Source: Lethocerus indicus
Lineage: Eukaryota > Arthropoda > Insecta > Hemiptera > Belostomatidae
DNA: 64,000 nucleotides
Assembly: GCA_019843655.1 (NCBI GenBank)
Contig: JACDQD010000005.1
Span: 595,271-659,270 of the forward strand
Direction of reading: 5' to 3'
Below the pieces are notes generated by a model. That model was not told the origin of the DNA. It saw nothing but the letters and a program-made list of their open reading frames with translations, and ran no database searches. The position numbers and the translations under genes are program-made. Below are positions 33,301 to 43,834 of this stretch, piece by piece. Positions within the stretch are counted from its first letter, which is position 1, and the number at the start of each line of letters is the position of its first letter.

Positions 33301-36300
33301 ACCGCGGCGAGAAGAGACGGAAACATCACGAACCTACAGATTTTATTTAACTCGTTCGCTACCGACATATATGCGATAGATATTTTTGCACAATTTACAC
33401 ACAAAGGCACGTTTGAACGTGTCGAGTATTGAACAGAATTATCAACTTCTAAAAGTGTAAAATGTACTCAGTCTGTACTCGGGGTCCGCTCAGTCGAGTT
33501 AAATTATTTATAACTGTCGAATAGAGGTCGTTTTAGCGGGTTAAATTTAAAAAGGAAAAGATTTTGCCGGATAAACAATTTCCTAACGGAAAACACAATT
33601 TTTAAAATTTGAACGAATTGAAAACACTCTGCAAATATATCCCATTATGCTACAATTATATATATGTATATATAAATATATATTGGGTTAAAAACTAAGT
33701 AATTGCGGAATTCACCGACAAGTGGCGTTGTACATATTTTTAATCTGCGTCAGTACATCTTTGCACAGATAAGATTCTTCGATACGTTATTATTCGGTCC
33801 TTTCTGAAACATTCGGTATCAAAATTACATTGAATTGTTTGTGTGTTTATAAAAAGCTAAAACACGGTGAACCGAAGCGAGTGTTTACGTCGCATTTCGC
33901 TTTTTTATTTTCGCAAACCTGTTAATGTCTCGCGGGCTCGTAAAAAGTTGTACGCCGTGTACGGTGACGAAGCTTTAAAAGAACGGCAGTGTCGGTGCAC
34001 CGGTTCGCGAAATTCCGTTCGGGGAATTTTTCGTTAAAAGACGAGGAGCTCTGAGGACGTCCGGTGGAGGTCGACGATGACCGAATAAAGGCCGTAGTTC
34101 GACACTGGGACATTGCGGAGAAGCCGAATGTATCTTATCAGTGCATTCGAAACCATCTACGGCATATCTGTGCAAAGATATACTGACGTACTTAAAATAT
34201 GTACGATGCTAGTTGTCGGTGAATATCGCAATCGCTTAGTCGTCAAACCAGATATAATCTGTTGTGTTGTCGCAGCAAGAGGCTGAAATTGGATCAGGTG
34301 CCGGCGGCGAGTTTGGACGCCGACGATCCGATAGACGACGACGATTCTGACGACGGCGACAGCGAGGACGACACCGCCGTCCTCCTGGCGGAGCTGGCGC
34401 GAATACGCAAAGAGAGAGCCGCCGACCACATCAGAAAGGTAACAAAACCGAACGTCGGTTACAATTGGCGAAACTAATTCAAAATCGAATTGCAAAGAAA
34501 ACGGACAAACGATTACCCCAAATGTTGTGTCGAACGCGCTACGGAATAAAAGGTAACGATAGAGCCGATGCACTAACAAAAGAGGCGTATTCTCTGACTG
34601 AAATTTACCTCAGAAACAAAGTCAGAACAGAATTATTCTATGACATCTACAAAAAGGGGCCCTAAATGACCCAAGTGCATATCACCTAAAGGAAAATTGC
34701 GTTATAAAAATAGTGACAAAAACTCAAATTTATATGCCGTTTCGTCTTGAAATATGACACCGATCCGGTGTTTCGCATTGCTTTCTATTTCCTTGAAGTG
34801 GGGGACGCTGATGAAAAGAAAAACTAATATATATCTTACGAAATATGTAACCATTTTCATATGTGTTTACGTTAATAATGTAATATATACGTAACCCGAC
34901 CGAACCGCGGCGAGGGTACGGTCGCCGTACGGAGAAAACTCCGATTAAACGTTTCTGACGAGTCTTAACTCGTTCGCCGGCAGCAGACCCGTCTGCGTAC
35001 GCAAGTCTGCGTTACGATATGGACTTTTCAGAAATACATTTTGATTCGTTACATAGGCAAGATTGAGAATGAAGAAATACATTTTTAACGACCAGTCCAA
35101 CACAAATTGACGACACGCTTTCTGTATTTTTTTTGTTCTCCGAATAATTTTTAATCCACTTATATTTTTTGTCGTTTTTTTTTTTTTTCCCCCAGGAAAA
35201 TGAAAAGAGACAAGAAGAAGAAAGAATACGAATGGAAAATATACTGAGCGGTAATCCGCTCTTGAACTACAGTTCACAGGCTCCCAAATCAGACCTCAAG
35301 GTTTTTATTTTATTTATTACTATTATTATTATTTTACACTCATAAAATAGAATTTTCATTAATTACTCGCCCCTTCTCGGATATTTTTTGTATAACGGGG
35401 GGACCGATTGGTCCACGGAATATAAAGATTTGCGAATTCGCCACCATTCTTGCAGAGTAAAGTTGGGGCGACCGTATAAAAAAAAAAAAAAAAAATCAAA
35501 TTCAACACCCGATAGTTTAAGGTCAGTTAATGTCGCGATCGCGCGCTTTCGTTGTCGGACAATATTTAAAAATAATGAAAGTTCGGCCATATAGGCGTGT
35601 AGCCGTCGTGCACATTTCAATCGATAAATAGAATGGCGTCGTCCGATATTGCCGATATGTATAGGCGGCGATAGAGGCTATACGAACGTCCGTCGCACAT
35701 TCAATCGATAAATAAAGAATGGTGTCAGCGGATATTTGCCGATATAGACGTATAACCGTCGATAACTAGAGAACGGCGTGCGATAATCGGTTATAGCCGT
35801 CCGATATTTGCCGATATGTAAGCTGACGGCTACCGTCCGACCGACGAACGACGGCTGTAGCGTGCACATTTAATCGATAACTAGAGAACGGCGTCAGTGC
35901 GAAATGACGGCTATAGCCGTCCGATATTTGCCGATATGCGAACGACGGCTAGCCATCGCACCTTTTAATCGATAAATAAAGCGTCAGTGCGAAATGACGG
36001 CTATAGCCATCGTCCGATATTTGCCGAATCGAGCCATAAATAAGAGAACGGCGTCAGTGCGAAATGACGGCTATAGCCGTCCGATATTTGCCGATATGTA
36101 GGCGAACGACGGCTGTAGCCGTCGTGCACATTTTAATCGATAAATAATATAGAACGACGGCGGCGTCACCTTTTAATCGTAACAGAGAACGAAAATGACG
36201 CGGCCGATATTTGCCGAGCCGTCCGATATTTGCCGATATAGGCGAGCAGCGGCTGTAGCCGTCCGTGCACCTTTTAATCGATAAATAAAGAAAGCGGCGT

Positions 36301-37548
36301 CAGTGCGAAAATTATAGCCGTCCGATATTTGCCGATATGTAGGCGAGCCAGCGGCTATAACGTCGCCGATATAGGGCGACGGCTCGATAACTAGAGAAGC
36401 GGCGTCAGTGCGAAATGACGGCTATAGCCATCCGATATGTAGGCGAACGACGGCTGTAGCCGTCGTGCACATTTAATCGATAAATAAAGAACGGCGTCAG
36501 TGCGAAATGACGGCTATAGCCGTCCGATATTTGCCGATATGTAGGCGAACGACGGCTGTAGCCATCGTGCACCTTTTAATCGATAAATAAAGAACGGCGT
36601 CAGTGCGAAATGACGGCTATAGCCGTCCGATATTTGCCGATATGTAGGCGAACGACGGCTGTAGCCATCGTGCACATTTTAATCGATAAATAAATAACGG
36701 CGTCAGTGCGAAATGACACGACAACTGAATAGCCGTCGACAGTTTTTTCTGCAAAAACTGTCGTAAGTCAAATGTGATAATTTTCACTTCCGAATATACA
36801 AGTTACAATCGATCTCATCCGGCAGCCGTAAACGATTGAAAAAAAAAGTGTTTCTGAGCGACATCGTCGAAAATAAAAAGTGTCCGGCGACGGGTCAACT
36901 TCGTCAACTGCGAAGAGTTTAGGATCGACTGTGGCGACGCTGAACATATCTGGCCGTTCGAATATCAATATCGACTTTCGGTGCCTGAGAGTGTTTGTGA
37001 ACATCGACAATGAGTGGATGCGGATTTATCGAACGAAATCATTTTTAGCGACGAAGCGCATTTTCACCTCGACTGTGATGGTGATGACTCCGTTCGTACT
37101 GACCCTAAACTGTCGGCTGTCGAATTTGGTTTTTTTTTTTTTTAATACGGTCGCAACAACATTACCGCAAGAACGGTGTGGCGAATTCACAAATCCAGGC
37201 GAACCATTCTTGCAGTATAAACCGTATTAAAAAGAAAAAAAAACCCCATTCGACAGCCGATAGTTTAGGGGTCAGTACGAATGGAGTCATCACCGTCGAA
37301 AGATGAAAATGATGAAGCTTCATCGGTAAAAACGATTTTTTTCGAAAGATCCGCATCATCCACTCGATCCACTGTTCCGCGACTGAGGCCGCCAAAGTGT
37401 CATTATTTTTAAATATTGTCCAACAATGAAAACACCGTTGTTCTATCGTTTTGTACCGACCCTAAACTATCGGCTGTCGAATGGTTTTTTTTATAACTTC
37501 ACTGCAAGAATTGTGGAAAATTCAAATCTTGCATTAATTTTGGTACAC

Positions 37549-37593
<45 letters not shown>

Positions 37594-37979
37594 GCGCTGA
37601 ATAATCACCGGGACAGAATTTGCGCTGAATGTTTTGTTGAATACGGTCGCGACAACTTTACTGCAAAAACGGTGGCGAATTCACAAATCTTGCGTTAATT
37701 TTGGAACAACCCTTTATAAGCGGTTACTTGAAAATATAATATCGGATAACTTGGACGTCGGCTCACGAGCCGCAGTCGAGTGTAAGCCCCTACGATGACG
37801 AACGGGGTGAATATAAGAGAAGTTTACGAGTGTTTAAACGTCAGGTGAAGCGGAGGTGGGACGACGACGTCGTATTCAAAAACTGCGCCAGATCTGAGCC
37901 GGAGAAGAAGAACCATTTCATCAACGACTCGCTCAGATCTGACTTCCACCGCAAGTTCATGGAGAAGTACATCAAGTGA
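30253..37979 (+). CDS. CWC15: CWC15 spliceosome-associated protein homolog, complete, 5 exons
   Basis: Exons 30253-30383, 32844-32984, 34276-34438, 35196-35300, 37845-37979; 675 nt, 224 aa, close to the about 229 aa of animal CWC15. CWC15 (Cwf15/Cwc15) belongs to the Prp19-associated complex in the active spliceosome, in the nucleus. Signatures in order: start [56 protein letters not shown] followed by an Asp-rich stretch, [47 protein letters not shown] and the C-terminus [11 protein letters not shown]. All phases match and no damage is seen. Introns are far longer than the exons and filled with tandem repeats and transposons. A possible 5' UTR acceptor lies 30 bp before the ATG. Confidence 0.96.
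30475..32200. repeat. Composite tandem repeats in CWC15 intron 1
   Basis: Left part (30480-31160): degenerate units of roughly 110 bp with TCATAGGTCAATTCCCGATG, GATGAGCTGAAATTACATAT and AATATTCAGGTTCATCC; some are badly eroded. Right part (31160-32180): about three larger units of 300-330 bp that add GGAATGAAAAAGGAAAAA, TTTCACTAACGTATCAGA and TTTAATTTCACATCGTGTC. The palindrome ACATATAAATATGT recurs in the left units. Confidence 0.9.
32201..32460. other. CWC15 intron 1 remainder
   Basis: AT-rich, with a short (CA)n at about 32310-32328. Nothing else recognised. Confidence 0.4.
32462..32740 (-). pseudogene. Inverted gbb exon 4/intron 4 fragment in CWC15 intron 1
   Basis: The reverse strand matches 45080-45313 of gbb copy 1. 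It contains a 45-bp piece of gbb exon 4 (AGACACTCTAAGTCCGCTTC, then AAGGACCTCAAGTGGGAGGT), i.e. the block for IQTL-V-FKDLKWE. The Tyr codon is replaced by TAA. Beyond it the intronic words CGATAACACAACAGCAGACA and TTAACCCTCTGTGGGG follow. Non-functional; ends about 100 bp before CWC15 exon 2. Confidence 0.85.
32844..32984 (+). CDS. CWC15: CWC15 exon 2
   Basis: Acceptor CGACACAG, donor CAACA/GTCAGT. Encodes [20 protein letters not shown] and [16 protein letters not shown]. The donor was chosen because it alone fits the phase of exon 3. A copy of its last ~108 bp lies inverted at 44461-44608. Confidence 0.92.
33035..33345. mobile_element. Penelope-linked palindromic element, copy 8
   Basis: ATACCTGTTTTGTGGTCTGC at the left, arms with antisense (about 33118-33158) and sense (33252-33290) hammerhead-like cores, right end GAACCTACAGATTTT. 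Starts 51 bp after the CWC15 exon 2 donor. Its left end is also present, inverted, at 44419-44456 next to the copied CWC15 exon. Confidence 0.82.
33252..33290 (+). ncRNA. Hammerhead-ribozyme-like motif
   Basis: GCTA, CTGAAGA, TGGCACGTGGCC, GAAA, CCCCGGTC, TAGC in order. Stem I GCTA/TAGC is perfect; stem II can form GGC/GCC with one unpaired base at its foot. Stem III has extra C residues. Confidence 0.35.
33347..33560. mobile_element. TTAA-type MITE (TTAACTCGTTCGC family), copy 2
   Basis: TTAACTCGTTCGCTACCGAC, then GCACAATTTACACACAAAGG and GTACTCGGGGTCCGCTCAGT as in 26623 and 40885. Directly abuts the Penelope-linked copy on its left; right end truncated. Confidence 0.6.
33683..34252 (+). 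mobile_element. Mariner-like MITE with long terminal repeats
   Basis: Flanked by TA. Ends TTGGGTTAAAAACTAAGTAA and TTAGTCGTCAAACCAGA are inverted, and the homology of the two arms continues inward (TCACCGACAAGTGGCG; TAGTTGTCGGTGAATATC). Internal words such as TTAAAAGACGAGGAGCTCTG and CGGTGGAGGTCGACGATGAC are eroded mariner transposase coding sequence. It ends 23 bp before CWC15 exon 3. Confidence 0.82.
34276..34438 (+). CDS. CWC15: CWC15 exon 3
   Basis: Acceptor TTGTCGCAG, donor AAG/GTAACA. Encodes [20 protein letters not shown], an Asp/Ser-rich acidic stretch, then [20 protein letters not shown]. Phase 2 in, 0 out. Confidence 0.95.
34500..34672 (+). mobile_element. LINE RNase H-domain fragment
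   Basis: [20 protein letters not shown] followed by [19 protein letters not shown], ending in a stop. GI-GN--AD-L-KEA is the C-terminal part of the RNase H domain of I/R1/Jockey-type non-LTR elements (the Asp is catalytic). Truncated on both sides, in CWC15 intron 3. Confidence 0.72.
35196..35300 (+). CDS. CWC15: CWC15 exon 4
   Basis: Acceptor TTTCCCCCAG, donor AAG/GTTTTT, 35 codons in phase 0. Encodes [20 protein letters not shown] then [15 protein letters not shown]. The [15 protein letters not shown] block is invariant in the family. Confidence 0.96.
35430..35545. mobile_element. MITE fragment (CCGATAGTTTA family)
   Basis: TTCTTGCAGAGTAAAGTTGG, an A tract and ACCCGATAGTTTAAGGTCAG are shared with the MITE copies at 37244 and 51655. 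Truncated. Confidence 0.55.
35640..36735. repeat. 103-bp tandem repeat with palindromes, CWC15 intron 4
   Basis: Period 103 bp (GAACGGCGTCAGTGCG at 36489 and 36592). Each unit contains the perfect 16-bp palindrome GACGGCTATAGCCGTC and the near palindrome ACGACGGCT-GT-AGCCGTCGT, plus TTTTAATCGATAAATAAA. About ten copies, the middle ones (36130-36400) eroded. Confidence 0.92.
37244..37490 (-). mobile_element. Tc1/mariner-derived MITE (CTAAACTATCGGCTGTC ends)
   Basis: Inverted ends CATTCGACAGCCGATAGTTT and AAACTATCGGCTGTCGAATG. On the minus strand the core reads [12 protein letters not shown], like the F-(S/T)DEA-F block around the first catalytic Asp of IS630-Tc1-mariner transposases. The copy at 63746-63991 is the same element in the other orientation; partial copies lie at 36880-37140. 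Confidence 0.65.
37553..37588. repeat. (TA)n microsatellite
   Basis: TA dinucleotides next to a MITE remnant in CWC15 intron 4. Confidence 0.95.
37845..37979 (+). CDS. CWC15: CWC15 exon 5 (last)
   Basis: Acceptor AAACGTCAG. Encodes [20 protein letters not shown] then [20 protein letters not shown] and KYIK with TGA at 37977. The [14 protein letters not shown] and SEFHRKFM-KYI-like C-terminus identify the family. Confidence 0.97.
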   Translation: MKRRWDDDVVFKNCARSEPEKKNHFINDSLRSDFHRKFMEKYIK

Positions 37980-39228
37980 TCGGGCGATCGCCACATTCGA
38001 CACAAAGTTTGCATTTCGCTTCGTTTTGTTTTTTTTTTGTATCTCAATAAGTTTTCTACCGAAATTGTCTTGTAAATATATTAATTGTAAAAAAAAACAA
38101 CAACGTATTCCGTTCGTAGTAGAGCGAGACCCGCGCCCGACTAATGTATTCGAAATGTATCGTTGGGTATTTTTTAATATACCGAAATGAAATACACGTA
38201 ATCTCAATTTTTTTTTTTATTATTATTCCCCCAAAAACTGTGTTCTCTACATCGAGTTGTCCGACAAAAAAATTTTGAAATGTAAATACATCATAAAAAC
38301 GTAGATATATGTATTGTCTTCGTAACGGTAACGTTTTGCTTTTAAAGCGAAGTAACTAGTCGAATAATTTTAATTTTGAATTTCTGGACTCTGCGGTTCA
38401 AAAATCCGTCCCGAATGCCGTTTGTAAATTATGTAATTAGGATTTGTAGTGCACTGGTTGGAGAGACGAAAACATTTTATACAAAAACATGTCGCTCGTA
38501 ATGTGATCGAATACTTCGTTCATTATTTTCCTAGATCTATAACTGCGCAATACAATTATATCAGCGATGTTAATATTTTCCGCAGTACTAAGTTTTGACA
38601 GTTTTTAAATTATTTTTTTTCTCAACGCCTAACTAAGACTACGACTGTGAATCCCGACAACAAATCTTTTGTATTGAACTTTTTATCCGAGAGATACCAA
38701 ATTTTATTCAATTACAGATAATTCGAATAGCCGAGTCGAACGATATGAACTTTCAAGGTATGTGGGTAAGAAAAAGTAATTGCGGAAAAGATTATCCAAA
38801 GAGATTTTTGCCTAACGCCACAGTAAATTCCAGTAGATATTTGGTTTCGTGTAAGAAATTGTTGATAAATTAGTGGGGGGCGAATTACATTTTATTTTTT
38901 ATGAAAATTTGTTTTGTGGCGAAATTTTGTTGTATAGGCATTTAAAGTTTTGAGTTGTTTGAGGGGGGCGCCGGATTTTTTTGGAAAAATTGGCTTACTG
39001 CCGATATACAAACGTAATGATAAATTAGTGGGGGGGAATTCCATTTTATTTTTTATGAAAATTTGTTTTGTGGCCGAAATTTTGTTGTATGGGCATTTAA
39101 AGTTTTGAGTTGTTTGGGGGGGATTTTTTTTTGGAAAAAACTGGCTTATGGCCGCTATACAAACGTAATTATATTATAACGTGAATAACGTAACGGTTTA
39201 TTTTTTAAACTATTTTTATAACGTAAAA

Positions 39229-39277
<49 letters not shown>

Positions 39278-39775
39278 AAATATCGTTGTCGCGAAGTGGT
39301 CAACAGGCGGGTGGGTTGTATTGGCCTATTTCCTTATAGAATAAGATGGAACTTTTCGGAAAATTCCTTTTTCTTCTCACTATTTATTATTGAACTGTAT
39401 GATTTTTTTTCTTTAACATTAACGTGTAATAGATTAGCTCGAAAGTCGTACCGCACGGGGAATTGTCTTAGTTCGTTATATACAATTATTTAGGTTTTCT
39501 CTTGTCAGTATTAAAACTAGGCGTGAATTTTTATTCGCCCTATAATATTTGTTTAATAAATTGTCTCGTCGTGTTTTATGTATAGTTTTTATGTTTTTTG
39601 TACGGGAACATTTTAAATGGTACAGTTGGCAACGGAGACGGCTTATTGTTGCGGAGTGCGCACCCCCCCCTCCCCCCCAGTGTTTGTTGACAGATCGTGG
39701 TAGTAAGTTGTTGGGTAATTTCAGTCGCGTTTTCATTGTTGAAAAATGACTGGGCTGGGTTTCGGTGTATTTCAG
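37980..39775. other. CWC15-gbb intergenic region
   Basis: AT-rich. Includes two tandem copies of a ~155-bp unit (38864-39175), a (TA)n tract (39233-39272), and G- and C-runs. The first coding exon of gbb copy 1, with the signal-peptide start, is expected here or further left but I could not place it. No clear AATAAA just after CWC15. Confidence 0.45.
38864..39175. repeat. Two-copy ~155-bp tandem duplication
   Basis: GATAAATTAGTGGGGGG, then ATTTTATTTTTTATGAAAAT, TTTAAAGTTTTGAGTTGTTT and TATACAAACGTAAT appear twice in the same order. Confidence 0.9.
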
Positions 39776-40170
39776 CTGCGTTCTGTGTCTGTGCGGTGGG
39801 ACGCTCTCCGGCCTCTACACGGACAACGGTCGCGGCCAGACTGTGATGCAGGAGGCGATGTCGGCCGAAGACAGGCTGATGGTGGAGGAACGTCTTCTCG
39901 GCCTGTTGGGCGTTGCTGAGAGGCCGAGGCTGAGGGGCCGCGGTGGTGGTGGCGCCGCCGCCGCCGCCGCCTCCCTACTGCCGCGGGCCGCCCCCAAATT
40001 CCTGCTCGACGTCTACTCCTCGCTGGCCGGCCAGGACGACGACGAGTCATCCTCCTCCTCTTCTTCATCGCCGACGATGCCGCCCCTACTCAGCTCGGAG
40101 TTCAACCTGAGCGGCCGCGACCTCCAGGCGATCAGGGACAGCGACGTCATCATGACACTCACATCCCAAC
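39776..40170 (+). CDS. gbb: gbb copy 1, first visible exon (prodomain)
   Basis: Acceptor GTATTTCAG, donor CAAC/GTAACT (phase 1). Encodes [38 protein letters not shown], a Gly/Ala run, [12 protein letters not shown], an eight-Ser run and [25 protein letters not shown] parallels [10 protein letters not shown] of copy 2. Confidence 0.88.
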
Positions 40171-43100
40171 GTAACTAGTTTAATATACCTGTTTTGCGGT
40201 CTGCGAGGGGTTGGAATACCGTAGGTTCGTGATGTTTCTGTCTCCTCTCTCGCTGCGGTTTGGTCTTTTGCTAGACCGCGGTTTGTCGGCCGCTCGCCAT
40301 CTTCAGTAGCGCTGTGTTAGCACTTTGGATGTATTTCGGGCATCCTCACTGCCCCCACTGTCACTTTCACACGTACTGTCAGTACAGGCAATCGTAGCCG
40401 CACTGTAGGCGGTGCGTACAGTTGCTAGGGAAGCGTTAAATTTAGTATCGTTTAAGTCGCGTCGCTATCGATCTTCTCGACTAACCGGGCCCGGGGGCGA
40501 GTCATTAGATTAGTCCTCGCGCGGAAATCCCCGCACACGGCTCAAAAGAATCGACTTAAACCGGGCAATTTGGACTCTCAAGGCCGTCACTAGAACGGAC
40601 ATCGAAATTGACCTCGACTAACAAACTGACAGTAGACAAAGCGATACTAAAATCGACACGGACATAGAGGTATTGAGCTATGGGGTTCCACCACCGAGAT
40701 ATCCGACATCCAAGAAGAGATTACAGTCAAAAGTCCTTCCAGTACCGTCCTTAATGCTCCCCCCCCCCCTCCCAGGGCGGGAGAAAGGCGGGAGTGGAAC
40801 TTCGGGAACCGGGACTGTCGGGGGTATGTTGAGGGGTCATTACGGATTGTCTGGTTGGAAACATACCCCCCGGGGGGGGGAGCATTAACTCATTCCCTAC
40901 TGACCGTCACACATATTGGACAGATATTTTTGCACAATTTACACACAAAGGCACGTTTGAACGTGTCGAGTATTGAACAGAATTGTCAAGTTCTAAAAGT
41001 GTAAAATGTACTCAGTCTGTACTCGGGGTCCGCTCAGTCGCGTTAGATTATTTACAGTCTTTATAACAGTCGAATAGAGGTCATATTTTAGCGGGTTGAA
41101 TTTAAAAAGGAAAAGATTTTGCGAAGCGAAATTATTAAAATTGTTACGTAAGTAGCCGGATATAAGCGAGCTATAAAAATTATTATGACAGTTAATATTT
41201 TTTAACGGAAACATATCTCTCGACAAAATGACGAATTTTCGTAAAATAAAATGAATTTCGTATCGATAAATTGTATTTATATTTCTTTTGGCTTATAATC
41301 AATTTCTTTTAATTTAATGCGACACGTGTATGCGACACGTGGGCTACAGTGTTCAGTTTTTATCTCTAGGCCGGCGTCACATATTTGTGTGTCAGTTTAA
41401 AAGAATATTTATTTCACTTTTTTAGACTGTTCTAAATACAAACACACGTAAAATCTATTCCAATTGATTTCGTATAATTGCGAAAAAAATCTTGGGCTAC
41501 GGTGGACGTTTTCTCCAGAAGAGAACCCCCCCCGTTAGTGAACCGGTTAATGCTGGTAAATTAAACGGGTTTATTTGCATATTAATACTTCGTTTTCAGG
41601 GAGGCACGTGCCCAATGTGAGGCACGAGAGGGGCAAGCGGTTGTGGTTCGACGTCTCCGAAATACCGGCCGGTAGCGACCTCGTCGGCGCCGAGCTCAGG
41701 CTCTACCAGACGGCCAACTACTCGCTCTTTCCGAAACAGACGTACACGCTGACCGTATACACGGTGCTCAACAACGAAAGGTAAACGCCCACCACCACCA
41801 CGACACAGGCCCCCGCCCCCCGGAATATCGTATATTTTTCATACCCCCGATATGGCGATATTTCGAAAGCCGAATTTTTCATCAATCCACAATGTCGCAA
41901 CTAGCCAATAATAAAATATAACTAATATTACATACATTCTACTTTCGCACTTACTTTACAGTTTCTAGGGGGGGGGCTATATGGAATATCAAAACTAGAT
42001 GTAGAAGCCGGGGCTGTGTGTATTAACTGCGATTTTACCGCAGTGTATTCATTGGTTTTACAACTAAGTAATTGCGGAATTCGCCGACAAGTGGCGTTGT
42101 ACACATTTTTAAGTACGTCACAGTACATCTACAGCACAGATAAACCGCGTAGACGGTTTCGAATGCGCTGATAAGATACATTCGGCTTCTCTGCAATGTC
42201 CCAGTGTTGTGAACTTACGGCCTTTATTCAGGGGTCATCATTCGACCTCCTGAGCTCCTCGCCTTTTAACGAAAAATCCCCGACCGAATTTCGCGAACCG
42301 GTACCGACACCGCCGTTCTCTTTTAAGGCTTCATCACCGTAGACGGCGTACTTTTTATGAGCCTGCGACGCTAACACCTTTGCAGTGATAAAAAAGCGAA
42401 ATTTGACGGAAACGCCCGCACACGCAATTCGACCGGTCGATGTAATTTCGATACCGAATGTTTGACAGAAAGGACCGAATAATAACGTATCGAAGAATCT
42501 TATCCGCGCAAAAATGTTGACGTACTTAAAAATATGTACGCCGCTTGTCGGTGAATTTCCCAATTACTTAGTTGTCAGCCCAGTATATATATATATATAA
42601 TTGTAGCATAATGGGATATATTTGCAGAGTGTTTTCAATTCGTTCAAATTTTAAAAAATGTGTTTTCGTCAGGAAATTGTTTTTCCGGCAAATTCTTCAA
42701 ACGCCACTCGTCGGTGAATTCCGCAATCGCTTAGTCGTCGACCTGTGTTTGCTTCGGTGTTTTGGGAAATATTATTATTATTGGGTCGGGAGGTTTTTTT
42801 TTTATTTTAAATCGCGTCCGTTGTCGCAGGGAAAAGGAGCTGGAGTACGTGGACAGCGTGAAGACGAGCGGCGACCACCACGGTTGGCTGATCATGAACA
42901 TGACGAGGCCGCTGACGCGGTGGATGGCGCACCCTCAGCGCAACAGGGGCCTCTACCTGTCGCTGCACCTCGAGCACTATTCAGGTATACAATTTTACCG
43001 AGGTACAACGGCCGAAAAAAAAACCGAGACGGGCGCAGGGGAAATCTACGATAGTTTTCTAATTTGATATACCCGTTTTGTGGTCTGCGGCGGGTTGGAA

Positions 43101-43782
43101 TACTGTAGATTTCGCGATGTTTCTGTCTCCCGTCTCGCCGCTGTTCGGTCTTTCGCTAATATAGCATAAAACAATCCTCCGAGTCGCCAAGAACAACGGA
43201 TATCCCGCCGGCGCGATAACAAAACCGTTAAAAAAAAAGAAAAGAAGAAGCCCACAAAGAACCTCACGAAAATGGGCCACATTCACTTACACTGGCCCAC
43301 CGCACAACCTACAAAATCATCGACATATTTTAGAAAACTAAAATTCGGAATATCGTACAGAACAACCGATAGACTGGAAAAACACATCGACACACGACAA
43401 CAAAATAAACGCAAACAAAGCGGGATATACGAGATAACATGCGGATCGTGCGACGGAGTTTACATCGGCCAAACCGGGCGAAAAATTGAGGACATATCTG
43501 ACAAGGGACATATCAGAGCCATAAAATACAAAACGGGTATTCGTATTTTGCCAACCACATCATAAACTCCCCGGACACGAAACAATGAACATCGAAAGAT
43601 CCATTAAAGTTATTAGACCCGGGCAAGAAAGGGAAAGAATTGGATATTATAGAAAACCTGGAAATCTTCGAACGTAAGAAAAACAAAATTATAAATGAGA
43701 AAATTAATTCAATCTGACTCACACTTAGAAAACGGATTAACAAAATCCGAAGACAAACATAACCCCCAATAACAATAACGGA

Positions 43783-43834
<52 letters not shown>

